Of a DNA stretch of 64,000 bases, positions 7,329 to 16,177 are shown one piece after another; position 1 is the first letter of the stretch, and each line of letters begins with the position of its first letter. The stretch is from JBJXHG01 sp046160865 (GTDB lineage Bacteria; Planctomycetota; UBA1135; GCA-002686595): assembly GCA_046160865.1 (NCBI GenBank), contig JBJXHG010000040.1:57100-121099 (forward strand), given 5' to 3'. The notes under the pieces are model-generated. The model saw nothing but the letters and a program-made list of their open reading frames with translations. It ran no database searches and was not told where the DNA came from. The position numbers and the translations under genes are program-made.

Positions 7329-10181
7329 TCACGGCTTCTTCCCGCCGAGCGACTCGTACTGCGCGCGCCACTCCTCGGCCAGCGCTTGCTTCTCGCTGTC
7401 CGGCGCGAGCTCGTTCCACAGCACGTAGAGCCGCGCGAGCGAGCGAGCCGTCTTCGAGCGCACGTTTTTCAATTGGTCCGAATCGCTCCAACAGCGGTCG
7501 AGGAGCGCACGCGCCTCACCGAGCGCCGCCTCGCGCGCCGGGTCCGTCGGCGAAGCACGCACCCGCGCGAGTAGCGCCCGCGCGAGAGCCTCGCGCGACT
7601 CCACCGTCTCGAGTGCGGTTGCGCCCATCTTCGACTCGATCCGCGCGAGGAGCTCGCGCGCGAGCTCCTCCGCTTCTCGACCGCTTTCGAGATCACGGAC
7701 GTCCCAAGCCAGGGCGCACAGCACCTCGAACAGCGTGTCCTTCGCAGCGATCGTCTGGTCGTGCTCGTCGCCGTACGCCTTGCGGCAGGAATCGACCTGC
7801 GTCCGCGCCAGAGGCTCGGCGACCGCCGGCTGGTTGACCTTCGCGTACGCCTTGAGCACGTTCGCCCGCATCAAGATGGCGCTCGGATCCTCCGGCGGAT
7901 GTCGCCGCAGATAGACGGCGAGCGCGTCGGCGGAGCGCGTCGCGGCTCCGGCGTAGTCGCCGCGCTCCCAGGCGATCGCGCCGAGGTTGTTGGCGAGCTG
8001 GGATTCGGCGAAGTCGTCCTCGATCTTCAGTGCGCGCAGCATGTCGAGCGCTTCGGCGAAGGCTTGCGCGGCCTCCTCGGTCTGCTTGCGGTCGAACAGC
8101 AGCGTTCCGAGGTTGTTGAGACATGTCACCAGGTCCAGGTGCGGGCCGCTGTACAGACGGCGCATCATCGCGAGCGACTCGCGCAGCACCTGTTCCGATT
8201 CCTCGGTCTTGCCCACGTTCAGATAGGCGATACCCGCGTTCGAGAGCACCAACGCGAGGTCGGGGTGATCGCCGGAATGGTTGCGGCGCATGCGCTCGAT
8301 CACGTCGCGCAAGAGCGGCTCGGCGCCGGCGTAGTCGCCGCGTTGCACCGTCAGGACCGCGATGCCCTCCAGCACGGTTTCGAGCTGCGGGTGCTCGCCA
8401 CCGAGCGCGTCGATCAACGCTCGCGCGTCGCGCAGGATCCGCTCCGCCGCGACCGGATCGCCCGTCTCGCGCGCGATCATGGCGAGGACGGTCATGGTCG
8501 TGACCTGGTCCGCACGCGCACCGAGACGCTGCTGCATCTCCAGCGCCTCGCGCGCATGCGTGCGCGCTTCGTCGAAGCGTCCGCGCGTGGCCAACACGGC
8601 CGCCAAGTTGGAGCGCAGCGTCGCGAGCTGAGCGTGATCGCCTTCGTACGTCTGCCGCGCGAGCTCGACCGCGCGCGTCAGGTGCTCCTCGGCTTTGTCG
8701 TACACGGCGAGCCCGCGGTAGGACGCGCCGAGCGTCGTGCGCAGCGCGAGCTCGGCTTCCGGATCCGCCGCGAGGCGCGCGCCGATCTCGCCGTCGATCC
8801 CATCGAGCAGATCGCGCACCGTGTAATCCTTGCCCTTCGACTTGTACGGGTCCGCAGCGGCCAGCGCGGACTGCAGCAGATCCGCGACTGCTCTGGCGCG
8901 CGCTTCCGATGCGCGCGCCTGTTGCTCGCCGAGCTCCGCGCGCTCGCGCTGCGCCTGCTCCGCGGTGCGCGCCGCTTCGGCGAAGCGCTGCTGCTCGAGC
9001 GCCTCCTGCGCGCGCGTTCGCGCGATCTCGCCCTGCGCGAACGCGACGTCGCTCTGATGGAGCGCCTCGCGCCAGCCGCTGACGGCGGCGATGAGCCCGG
9101 CGACGAGCGTCACGAGCACCGCGGCGCTGGCGGCGACGCCGAGTCTGTGCCGGCGCACGTACTTGCGCACGCGGTAGCTCGTGCTCGGCGGAGTCGCGAG
9201 CACCGGCTCGTTCGACAGATGCCGGCGCACGTCCGCGGCGAGCTCGCCCACGCTCTGGTAGCGCCGCGCGCGATCCTTCTCGAGCGCACGCATCACGATC
9301 CAGTCGAGATCGCCGCGCACGACGCGACCGAGATGCCGCGCGTCCGTGCGACGGCGCGCCGCGACGACGTCCAGCTCGTCACCCAGCGTGCTGATGCGCG
9401 TCGAGGGCTTCGGCGGATCGACCTCGCGGATCGTGCGCAGGATCTCCTCGTAGCCGCGCTCCATCACGGTGCGCAACTCGAACGGCTTCGTGCCGGTCAC
9501 GATCTCGTACAAGAGCACGCCGAGCGAGTACACGTCGGCGCGCGTATCGACGTCGAGGCTCGTCAGCTCGGCTTGCTCGGGCGCCATGTACTCCGGTGTG
9601 CCGAGCATCTGCCGGAGCTCGGTGAACATCGTCTTGTCGGTCAGACGCACGCTCGTCGCCTTCGCGATACCGAAGTCGATCACCTTCGGCACCGACAGGC
9701 CGTCGTGCAGCGCGACCATGACGTTCGACGGCTTGATGTCGCGGTGGATCACGCCCTTCTGGTGCGCGTGCTGCACGGCGTTGCACACCTGCACGAAGAG
9801 CTCGAGGCGCTCCTTCGTCGTCAGTCGCGCGTCGTCGCAGTACTGCGTGATCGGCGCGCCGCGCACGAGCTCCATCACGAAATACGGCCGGCCGCCGTCG
9901 GTCGCGCCGCCGTCGAACACCTTGGCGATGCTCGGGTGCTCCATGAGCGCGAGGGCTTGGCGTTCGGCTTCGAACCTGGCCACGACCTGCTTCGTGTCCA
10001 TGCCGAGCTTGATGATCTTGAGCGCGACCTCGCGCACGACCGGTTCGCGCTGCTCGGCCAGCCACACGACACCGAAGCCACCCTCGCCGATCTTCTGCCG
10101 CAGCCGGTAGCGGCCGATCTGCGCGCCTTCGGCCTCGCGCTCGGCGTGCGGCGCGCTCGCCGCGGTCTCTCCCCCGCTCAT
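7329..10181 (-). CDS. Membrane-anchored Ser/Thr protein kinase with C-terminal TPRs
   Basis: 950 residues from ATG 10181. Kinase domain: glycine loop GEGGFGVVW (32-40), Lys55 in VALKII, HRDIKPSN (146-153), DFG (169-171) and APE within GTPEYMAPEQ (194-203). All catalytic residues are present. One transmembrane segment lies at about 347-368 (LGVAASAAVLVTLVAGLIA). It is followed by an Ala/Glu/Gln/Arg-rich coiled-coil stretch and roughly ten TPR units to the C-terminus, which therefore lies on the other side of the membrane. This is the common planctomycete Hanks-type layout. The start is 19 bases after the stop of the FG-GAP gene and the stop is 16 bases before the Tat-AKR start, so these genes look co-transcribed. 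No strong ribosome site is seen, and coupling to the upstream gene is possible. Confidence 0.92.
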   Translation of the reverse strand: MSGGETAASAPHAEREAEGAQIGRYRLRQKIGEGGFGVVWLAEQREPVVREVALKIIKLGMDTKQVVARFEAERQALALMEHPSIAKVFDGGATDGGRPYFVMELVRGAPITQYCDDARLTTKERLELFVQVCNAVQHAHQKGVIHRDIKPSNVMVALHDGLSVPKVIDFGIAKATSVRLTDKTMFTELRQMLGTPEYMAPEQAELTSLDVDTRADVYSLGVLLYEIVTGTKPFELRTVMERGYEEILRTIREVDPPKPSTRISTLGDELDVVAARRRTDARHLGRVVRGDLDWIVMRALEKDRARRYQSVGELAADVRRHLSNEPVLATPPSTSYRVRKYVRRHRLGVAASAAVLVTLVAGLIAAVSGWREALHQSDVAFAQGEIARTRAQEALEQQRFAEAARTAEQAQRERAELGEQQARASEARARAVADLLQSALAAADPYKSKGKDYTVRDLLDGIDGEIGARLAADPEAELALRTTLGASYRGLAVYDKAEEHLTRAVELARQTYEGDHAQLATLRSNLAAVLATRGRFDEARTHAREALEMQQRLGARADQVTTMTVLAMIARETGDPVAAERILRDARALIDALGGEHPQLETVLEGIAVLTVQRGDYAGAEPLLRDVIERMRRNHSGDHPDLALVLSNAGIAYLNVGKTEESEQVLRESLAMMRRLYSGPHLDLVTCLNNLGTLLFDRKQTEEAAQAFAEALDMLRALKIEDDFAESQLANNLGAIAWERGDYAGAATRSADALAVYLRRHPPEDPSAILMRANVLKAYAKVNQPAVAEPLARTQVDSCRKAYGDEHDQTIAAKDTLFEVLCALAWDVRDLESGREAEELARELLARIESKMGATALETVESREALARALLARVRASPTDPAREAALGEARALLDRCWSDSDQLKNVRSKTARSLARLYVLWNELAPDSEKQALAEEWRAQYESLGGKKP

Positions 10182-10200
10182 TACGTTGGCAACAGATTGC

Positions 10201-12396
10201 TCAAGGCCAGATGATCTCGACCGCATTGCTCCAGTTCGCAGTCGCCGGCGAGCAGAAACCGGCCATCGCATTGCGGTAGAAGAGCTGGTAGTTCGCGGTC
10301 TGAGCTGGCCCTTGCCCCGTGCTCACGGACACCGCGATCGTCTGCACGGAGTTCGGATACGTCCACGAACCGGTCGAGTCACCCTGCGTGCCCGCCATGT
10401 GGCCACCGAATCGGATCATCGCTCCGTCGACGCAGCGAACGCCGTCGTGACTAGCGATCCCCTGCGCCGCGGTCGCGTCACCCTTGACGATCATCGCGAA
10501 GCCGCTGTATCCGGAGCCGATGTCGGCACGGAAGATCAAAGTGTCAGGATGGATCACACCGCCCACCCCCAAGTTCGCTCCCCGGAAATCGAACGAGTTC
10601 GCGCAACCGAAGCCCGCAGCGCCGCTCGGGTTCGGAACGAAGTCGGGCGGGGCGCAAGGACAGGGCGTCGGCAGTGAGCCATCGCCGAAGCAGAAGGTGC
10701 TCTCGGGCTCCCAGTGGAACACGTACACTTTATCGTTCGGCGTGGACGTATCGTCGTTGCCAACGACCAGTCGATCGCCAGAGATTGCGACGGCTGTACC
10801 GAATTGCTGTGCTCCCGTCGCGTCACTCGCTTGAACGGCGGCACGTTCGCGATAGCGACCCCGCGTGCGCTCGAAAAGGTAAGCGCGTCCGGCGAACTGG
10901 AGTCCGACACCTGGGGGACCCCATAGCGGTCCACCGGCGAGCAGCATGTTTCCGTAGAGCGCTACACACTCGCCGAGCCGCGTCGGGTTCTGACCCGCGT
11001 CGATCGACATGCTGACGCGTTGCACTTCGCGCCACGCGCTGCCGGTCCATTGGAACACGTAAACCGCGCCGTCGGCTCCGTTCCATCCAGGAGTTCCCAC
11101 CGCGATCGTGTCCCCGGCGACGTCGACGCTGCTCGCGAACGCGACGTTGAACTGCGGGTCCGAGGCGACGAGCCGGGCGGGCGGACTCCACGACGCTCCG
11201 CTGCGGACAAAAACGTGCGCCGATCCCTCGCCAAAGATCACCCACGAATCCGTCGGAGATCCTGCGACCACCGTGTCGCCGTCGATCGCAACGCTCTCGC
11301 CGAGTCTTGGAGTAGGTGCCACAAGCTTCGCTTGCTGCGTCCAGACGCTGGCGGCGCGCGCGAAGACGTACACCGCGCCGGACCCGATTGGCGCGGGCGC
11401 ACTGGAAGCTCCGGACACAACGGTGTCACCGTGGAGCGAGACGGTGCCTCCGAGTCCGGCGAGGTTCACTGGGTCTGACGCCACGAGCTTCGCCTGCTCG
11501 GTCCAGACGCCGCCGCTGCGCACGAAGACGTACACCGCGCCGGCGGCGTTGAAGCCGTCGTGGTCTTCGAGTCCGGCGCCGACGGCGACCGTGTCGCCGT
11601 CGATCGCAACCGAACGGCCGAACGCATCGCCCGGCACGCCGTCGCTCGCGAGCAATCGCGCTTCGAGCGTCCACGCCGAACCGACTCGTCGATACACGTA
11701 CGCCGCTCCGATGCCGCCGGGTTGGGGCGCTGGGTTGTAGCCCTGCGCGCCAACCACGAGCGTGTCGCCGTCGAGATCGACGCTACGCCCGAACAATTCG
11801 TTGGGTACGGACAAGATTGCATCTTGGACGAGGATCCACGGGTCGATCAGGATCGGATACGCGGCGCCGCAGTCATCGACGTCGATCAAGGCGTGATCGC
11901 CGTCGACCTGCAAGCGTGACGGGAGCCGAGTTCCACGCGCATCCAGCGCATACAGGCCCGTGTAGAGCAACGTACCGTTGCCATCGACCGAATCGAGCGC
12001 GACGGTGTCTCCCGTGCCGGTCTCGCGCGGCACGTAGCTTTCGCCAAACGCAAGACGCAGCAGCAACGATTCATCCGCCCTGCTCGGTAGCGGGCGCACG
12101 GCGATCGTGAAGCCGTGCTCGATGCCTCGCGCGCCTTCGACGTACCACTCGACCAGGTTGCCGCGCTCGAGCTCGACGCCGCGTGCCGTGACGCGCACCG
12201 CAGGGTCTTCCGCCGGAACGAGGTCGGAGGCACGGCCCCACGCCGAAAGCTCGATCGCGAGGCTCGCATGGCCGGCGGCTTCGCAGTGGACGCGACCACC
12301 TTCAAGCCGCAATGCGAGAGAGTCGCCGTCGTGCGAGCTCGCGAGCAGCGGCGGCGCCAGCGCAGCCGAGAGCGAGATCGCGAGCGGAACGAACAT
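10201..12396 (-). CDS. Secreted FG-GAP repeat protein with Cys-rich C-terminal module
   Basis: 731 residues from ATG 12396. An upstream in-frame extension would add SRR before the hydrophobic core, so a Tat-type leader starting earlier cannot be excluded. The signal peptide is MFVPLAISLSAALAPPLLAS. Residues about 25-195 form a beta-rich domain ending in YPILIDPWI. About eight FG-GAP blades follow (FGRSVAIDGDTVAVGA, then AVYVFVRSGGVW). Residues 568-731 are the 164-residue module: FCFGDGS, CPC, GCANS, GVRCVDGA, SWTYPN, NYQLFYRN and terminal WSNAVEIIWP. It is gap-free against the module at 2971-3465. The gene is divergent from the beta-helix gene at 12717 and heads a probable transcript with the TPR kinase. 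I infer an extracellular adhesion or matrix role. Confidence 0.88.
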   Translation of the reverse strand: MFVPLAISLSAALAPPLLASSHDGDSLALRLEGGRVHCEAAGHASLAIELSAWGRASDLVPAEDPAVRVTARGVELERGNLVEWYVEGARGIEHGFTIAVRPLPSRADESLLLRLAFGESYVPRETGTGDTVALDSVDGNGTLLYTGLYALDARGTRLPSRLQVDGDHALIDVDDCGAAYPILIDPWILVQDAILSVPNELFGRSVDLDGDTLVVGAQGYNPAPQPGGIGAAYVYRRVGSAWTLEARLLASDGVPGDAFGRSVAIDGDTVAVGAGLEDHDGFNAAGAVYVFVRSGGVWTEQAKLVASDPVNLAGLGGTVSLHGDTVVSGASSAPAPIGSGAVYVFARAASVWTQQAKLVAPTPRLGESVAIDGDTVVAGSPTDSWVIFGEGSAHVFVRSGASWSPPARLVASDPQFNVAFASSVDVAGDTIAVGTPGWNGADGAVYVFQWTGSAWREVQRVSMSIDAGQNPTRLGECVALYGNMLLAGGPLWGPPGVGLQFAGRAYLFERTRGRYRERAAVQASDATGAQQFGTAVAISGDRLVVGNDDTSTPNDKVYVFHWEPESTFCFGDGSLPTPCPCAPPDFVPNPSGAAGFGCANSFDFRGANLGVGGVIHPDTLIFRADIGSGYSGFAMIVKGDATAAQGIASHDGVRCVDGAMIRFGGHMAGTQGDSTGSWTYPNSVQTIAVSVSTGQGPAQTANYQLFYRNAMAGFCSPATANWSNAVEIIWP

Positions 12397-12716
12397 GTGA
12401 CTACGACGACTCGGAGTCCAGAGCGAAAACTGCAAACTGCCAACCTCCGTGGATATCCACACTATCCGGAGTTCGGTCGGATGGGTCGGATTTTCGCTTC
12501 CGGTGCGTTCGATCAACCCAAGGATCGTGAAGCTCGCGAATCAAGAGTGCCAGCCAACATGCCGTGCACACGCACGGCGTGGCTGGCGCTGCGCGTGACG
12601 AAGATGTAGGACTTCGTCGTCAGGTTCCGACACCGGAGAGCGAGTCGGAGGCTTCACACTTCCAAACACCGTGCGGTTCTCAGGTGAATCGCATCGCCGT
12701 AGAAAGGCCCTCGCCC
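12397..12716. other. Divergent intergenic region between FG-GAP and beta-helix genes
   Basis: 320 bases that must hold the promoters of both divergent genes. No gene is convincing here. A hairpin lies at 12549-12587 (listed separately). The part nearest the FG-GAP gene is less GC-rich than its surroundings. No clear -35/-10 pair could be picked by eye. Confidence 0.4.
12549..12587. promoter_or_regulatory. Inverted repeat in the divergent promoter region
   Basis: The arms 12549-12566 and 12573-12587 pair over 8 outer and 6 inner base pairs, with a 4x1 internal loop and a 6-base apex. It lies 130 bases upstream of the beta-helix start and 153 bases upstream of the FG-GAP start. It could be a leader-RNA hairpin or a protein site; there is no further evidence. 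Confidence 0.35.
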
Positions 12717-14549
12717 ATGCAGTTCGTCTCGCATCGGTTGGCGTCGATCGCCCACTTAGCGTTCATTTCTCTGCTCATTGCTCACCTCGGCGGCACCGCA
12801 TCCGCCCAGATCCTCACCGTCACGAAGTGGGTTAACGCCGAAACGGGCGACGACACCCAGTCCGGCTCCATCTCGAAGCCTTGGAGAACGCTCAGCCACG
12901 CGCTGGACGTGGCTCGAACCGATCCCGACCACGTGAAGAAGATCAAGATCGCTTACACGCAGCGACCGATCGCACCCGGTGCGGCGGGCTCGCCGTGTTC
13001 GGCGGCGCACGGATGTTCCGACGACTTCGGCGATCTCGATACGGGTGGTCTGTGCGGCCGCGAGCCGTGCGGCGCGCTGCCGTTCGTGGTTCCGGCCGGA
13101 GTTACCATCGAGGGCGTGCCCGACGCGAACGGCAACCGTCCGCGCGTCACGATCAACGAGATCATTCCGGACTCGTTATCGTTCAAGAACTACGACTGGG
13201 TCCTGCCGACCGGTTACGACTTCACTGGGCGACCGAACGCACGACGCCCCTACTTCATTGCTGAGGATGGCGTGACGATCAAGAACCTCGAGATCGACGG
13301 TTCGACGTACCGTCACAAGACGACGCTCGAAACCGTCGGCATCTTCGTCCAGGACTCGGTCGACGTCACGATCAAGAATTGCGTGGTCAAGGACTTGCAC
13401 GACGGCCTCGTGTTCCTCGAGAAGTCGTCGGAGGACGAAGGCGGAATGGAGACGAGCGCCGTCGTCGAGGACTGCGAGATCACGGACTGCTTCCCGGGCT
13501 TCGACTACGCCCCGCTGCCGGCCGAGGACGAACCGTCCAACGTCGTGTTCTTGCAGGACCACGGTCACGCCGGCATCTGGGCCGAGGTCAAGCACAACGG
13601 CGTCTCCGGTCCTCCGGTCGAGCTCGCGGTGGTGAACCTGGTCGTCAACAGTACGCGCTTCGAGCGCAATCACGATGCGATCGAGACCGACATCACGGGA
13701 GGCTTCGCGCTGACCGACATCCAACTCAGCACGACCGACTGCGACTTCGAACGCAACGAGAACGGGATCGAAGCGGTTTCGGGCAGCGGCGCGGGTGGCT
13801 GCACGATCGTGGTCGACTCTTGCCGGTTCCAGTCGAACTACAACGCGCCCGCTTGCTTGGGAGGCTACCAGTCCACGAGTGTCGGCACGGCGATCCCCAC
13901 GGGCGCGATCGTGCACCGCAACAAGAACGCAAACATCTACGTGCGCAACTCGGTGTTCAAGAACAATTCGGTGGCAGCGGTTCTCTTGGAAGCGGCAAAC
14001 ATGATCGACTTCGGCATCTACGACGCGACAAATCCAGAGGACATTGTCGACAGTCCGGGCAACAACGCCTTTCTGTTGGACACGCTCCCGCCAATCAACG
14101 GCAGCAACAACTGCATGGCCACGCCCGTTCTCCCGTACAGCACGTTAGACGATCAACCTGCATGGGTCGCGATGCTGCGCGTCGACTTGATTTCCAGTGG
14201 CCCACAAGAAGTCCACGCCTACGGCAACCGCTGGATCGGGAGCAATCAGTTCACGTCGTCGGACGGTTGCATCACCGCTCCGGTCGTCAGTGGCTGCACA
14301 GCGCCCTCCGGGTTCTCTGGACCCGTGTGTGGATTGGTCAACTTCACGCTTCCGAATGCCTGCCAACCGTTGAACTCCTCCAACCTTCGCAACCTATCGC
14401 TCGACAACGGAGTGACCGTATTCCTCGGTCCATCGAGTTACTGTCCACCGGCCTGCGGCACCTCGCCCGTCGTACCGCCGTGCCCGGCGGACGTGCCCGC
14501 TCCGACCGCTACGGCTTTCGCGTCGTGTCCAATTCCAGACACGCCCTGA
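12717..14549 (+). CDS. Secreted right-handed beta-helix protein (paralogue of 646-2493)
   Basis: 610 residues from ATG 12717, with GAAAGG upstream. The signal peptide (MQFVSHRLASIAHLAFISLL onward) ends at SAQ, about residue 31. The mature start KWVNAETGDD, PWRTLSHALDVAR and the PIAP segment repeat the pattern of the protein at 646. The body has beta-helix coils such as VDVTIKNCVVKDLHDGLVF and CTIVVDSCRFQSNYNAPACL. Both paralogues keep a CLGGYQS segment and FERNHDAIET/LERNHDGVET. The C-terminus is again Pro/Cys-rich (CPPACGTSP to CPIPDTP). No catalytic residues could be assigned. A perfect 12-bp hairpin follows at 14584-14610. An extracellular structural or carbohydrate-related function is inferred. 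Confidence 0.85.
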   Translation: MQFVSHRLASIAHLAFISLLIAHLGGTASAQILTVTKWVNAETGDDTQSGSISKPWRTLSHALDVARTDPDHVKKIKIAYTQRPIAPGAAGSPCSAAHGCSDDFGDLDTGGLCGREPCGALPFVVPAGVTIEGVPDANGNRPRVTINEIIPDSLSFKNYDWVLPTGYDFTGRPNARRPYFIAEDGVTIKNLEIDGSTYRHKTTLETVGIFVQDSVDVTIKNCVVKDLHDGLVFLEKSSEDEGGMETSAVVEDCEITDCFPGFDYAPLPAEDEPSNVVFLQDHGHAGIWAEVKHNGVSGPPVELAVVNLVVNSTRFERNHDAIETDITGGFALTDIQLSTTDCDFERNENGIEAVSGSGAGGCTIVVDSCRFQSNYNAPACLGGYQSTSVGTAIPTGAIVHRNKNANIYVRNSVFKNNSVAAVLLEAANMIDFGIYDATNPEDIVDSPGNNAFLLDTLPPINGSNNCMATPVLPYSTLDDQPAWVAMLRVDLISSGPQEVHAYGNRWIGSNQFTSSDGCITAPVVSGCTAPSGFSGPVCGLVNFTLPNACQPLNSSNLRNLSLDNGVTVFLGPSSYCPPACGTSPVVPPCPADVPAPTATAFASCPIPDTP

Positions 14550-14583
14550 ACGTTCGAGTCAAGACGTCTTCGAATCACTGCAT

Positions 14584-14610
14584 GCACGCCGCGCACGATG
14601 CGCGGCGTGC
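14584..14610. terminator. Terminator-like hairpin
   Basis: A perfect 12-bp GC-rich stem with a 3-base CGA loop lies 34 bases after the beta-helix stop codon. It has no T-run afterwards. It lies between convergent genes and may serve either strand. Confidence 0.5.
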
Positions 14611-14770
14611 CGCACTTCCGGCCGTGCTCGCCCGAGTTGAGATGCTGGGAGCAGGGAGAGTTCCTCCGCGCTGAGCTCGCGTCCCGAGTGCCACGCCCCA
14701 GGCCAGCAACGCATCACCGACACCGAGGCCCCCGCTCCTCGCTCGTTCCGCCCCGTCGCTCATCCCGTCG

Positions 14771-15211
14771 TCACTCGGGTTTGGACGCGCCGCCGCGCTT
14801 GGCGATCACCTTGCCCGCTTGATCGAGGAACTGAGCGGGCGGGAGGTATCCCATCACGCGTCCGATCTCGCGGCCGTCCGGCTCGACGAACACCATCGTC
14901 GGATACGCGTTCACACCGAAGCGCGCGGCGAGCGCGAGCTCCTTCTCGGCGTCGATCTTCAGCGCGACGGACTTCTCGCCGAGCCAAGCGATGACTTGGG
15001 GATCTTGCCAAGTGACTTGGTCGAGCTTCTTGCACGGCCCGCACCACGTCGTGAAGAAGTCGACCATCACGACCTTGCCGTCCTTCTTCGCCGCCGCGAG
15101 CGCGTCGTCGAACGAGAGGTGCGCGAACGCGCGCGACTCCTCGACTGCGGTCGAGCAAGCGGTGATGACGGAGAGCGCGAGAACGGCGGCGGGCATTCGG
15201 AGTCCGAGCAT
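14771..15211 (-). CDS. Thioredoxin-like lipoprotein
   Basis: 146 residues from ATG 15211. The leader VLALSVITACS carries a good lipobox (I-T-A-C), so the protein should be membrane-anchored outside the cytoplasm. The thioredoxin domain has the redox motif WCGPC (Cys57 and Cys60) within FFTTWCGPCKKLDQVTW, and the cis-proline in AYPTMVF. The length fits a single-domain thioredoxin fold. It is the last of four same-strand genes, 37 bases after its neighbour. That neighbour cluster contains a longer protein with a near-identical domain (VVMIDFFTTWCAPCKQLD). A role in thiol-disulphide exchange of exported proteins is likely, which would suit the many Cys-containing secreted proteins of this window (inference). 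Confidence 0.88.
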   Translation of the reverse strand: MLGLRMPAAVLALSVITACSTAVEESRAFAHLSFDDALAAAKKDGKVVMVDFFTTWCGPCKKLDQVTWQDPQVIAWLGEKSVALKIDAEKELALAARFGVNAYPTMVFVEPDGREIGRVMGYLPPAQFLDQAGKVIAKRGGASKPE

Positions 15212-15248
15212 GACGGTCAGTATGCCAACGCCCGTGCGCGCGGGCGCG

Positions 15249-16175
15249 TCACTTCGCGCTCGGGAGCCGGTCGAACGCTACGCGTAGCGGGCCCTTCGAC
15301 GAAAAGGGCAAGTCCGCGAAGCCACGCTCGGCGATCGTCCGCGCGAGCACCGCGTCGCCGGCGCGCGTCGCGCATTCGACGAGAACGACGTACGTGTTCT
15401 CGGTGCGTGCCAACTCGCAGAGAAGCACGGCGAGTCGATTGGCGTCTTCCCTGCGCTGCTTCCCGGCCAAGGCTTCGAAGACAGGAGCGAGCTTCGAGAC
15501 CCCGCGCGCCGCAAAGCGTTCGGCACCTTCCGCCTCACGCGGGTTTTTGGAGGCCTTCAGCGCGTCGACCCTCGACCGAAAGAGTTGCAGCTGCTCTTCG
15601 ATGTACGCCTGCGGCTCTTCGATCATCTCGAGGATGTCCGCGTACCGCTGCGCCGTAGCCAGCGGCTCGGCAATCTCGTTCGCGAACGTCCAGCGCACGG
15701 ACTGCGGCAACGGACGCTCGCTGCGGAGCCATTCGTACAGCTCGATCGTGCGAGCTTTCTCTTCGAGCGTGCGATCGATCGCACAGACGTCGGCGACGTC
15801 GTCGCGCGAAGTCGATCCGGATCCAAGCCGTGACGCGGCAGCGTCGCGGCGATCGTTCAGCGCCTGCAGCGCTGGCGGATGCACCTTGGCCAGTCGCGCG
15901 ATGTACCCGAGCAAGAACGAGCGCCGCACGCCGGCGTAGCCGGGCACCAACCTGTCGCCGTTGTCGTAGCACCACAGGTACTCCTGCAAGGCTGCGGCGT
16001 GCCGGCCTTCGAATGCGAGTATCAAGGCGCGACGCTCTCGCGCCCGCATGTCTGTGTTGATTGCAGCGAGCGCTTCGGAATCGTCTTGCGCGGCGCTGAC
16101 CGCGCCTGCGCGCGCATCGACGGCCGCGAGCGACACGCCGAGTAGCCCGAGCACGAACGGCAGAGCGGCGCGCAC
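15249..16175 (-). CDS. Exported helical protein, paralogue of the neighbouring thioredoxin protein without the thioredoxin domain
   Basis: 308 residues from a GTG at 16175, only 2 bases after the TAG of the preceding gene, so translation is probably coupled. The leader VRAALPFVLGLLGVSLAAVDARA is a signal peptide. The rest is helical and matches the C-terminal two thirds of the preceding protein: EYLWCYDNG against EYLWCFDQG, then SFLLGYIARL, HPPALQALNDRRDAA and CAIDRTLEEKARTIELY. There is no CxxC motif or thioredoxin fold. The pair looks like a tandem duplication followed by loss of the enzymatic domain, or gain of it in the other copy. The function of the helical domain is unknown; it may be a TPR-like binding module. 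Confidence 0.8.
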   Translation of the reverse strand: MRAALPFVLGLLGVSLAAVDARAGAVSAAQDDSEALAAINTDMRARERRALILAFEGRHAAALQEYLWCYDNGDRLVPGYAGVRRSFLLGYIARLAKVHPPALQALNDRRDAAASRLGSGSTSRDDVADVCAIDRTLEEKARTIELYEWLRSERPLPQSVRWTFANEIAEPLATAQRYADILEMIEEPQAYIEEQLQLFRSRVDALKASKNPREAEGAERFAARGVSKLAPVFEALAGKQRREDANRLAVLLCELARTENTYVVLVECATRAGDAVLARTIAERGFADLPFSSKGPLRVAFDRLPSAK

Positions 16176-16177
16176 GG

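Noticed and set aside
7761..10214. Long open frame antisense to the TPR kinase
   Set aside because: It mirrors codon bias of the kinase gene, is Arg/Leu/His-rich without motifs, and has no ribosome site. The kinase on the other strand is unmistakable.
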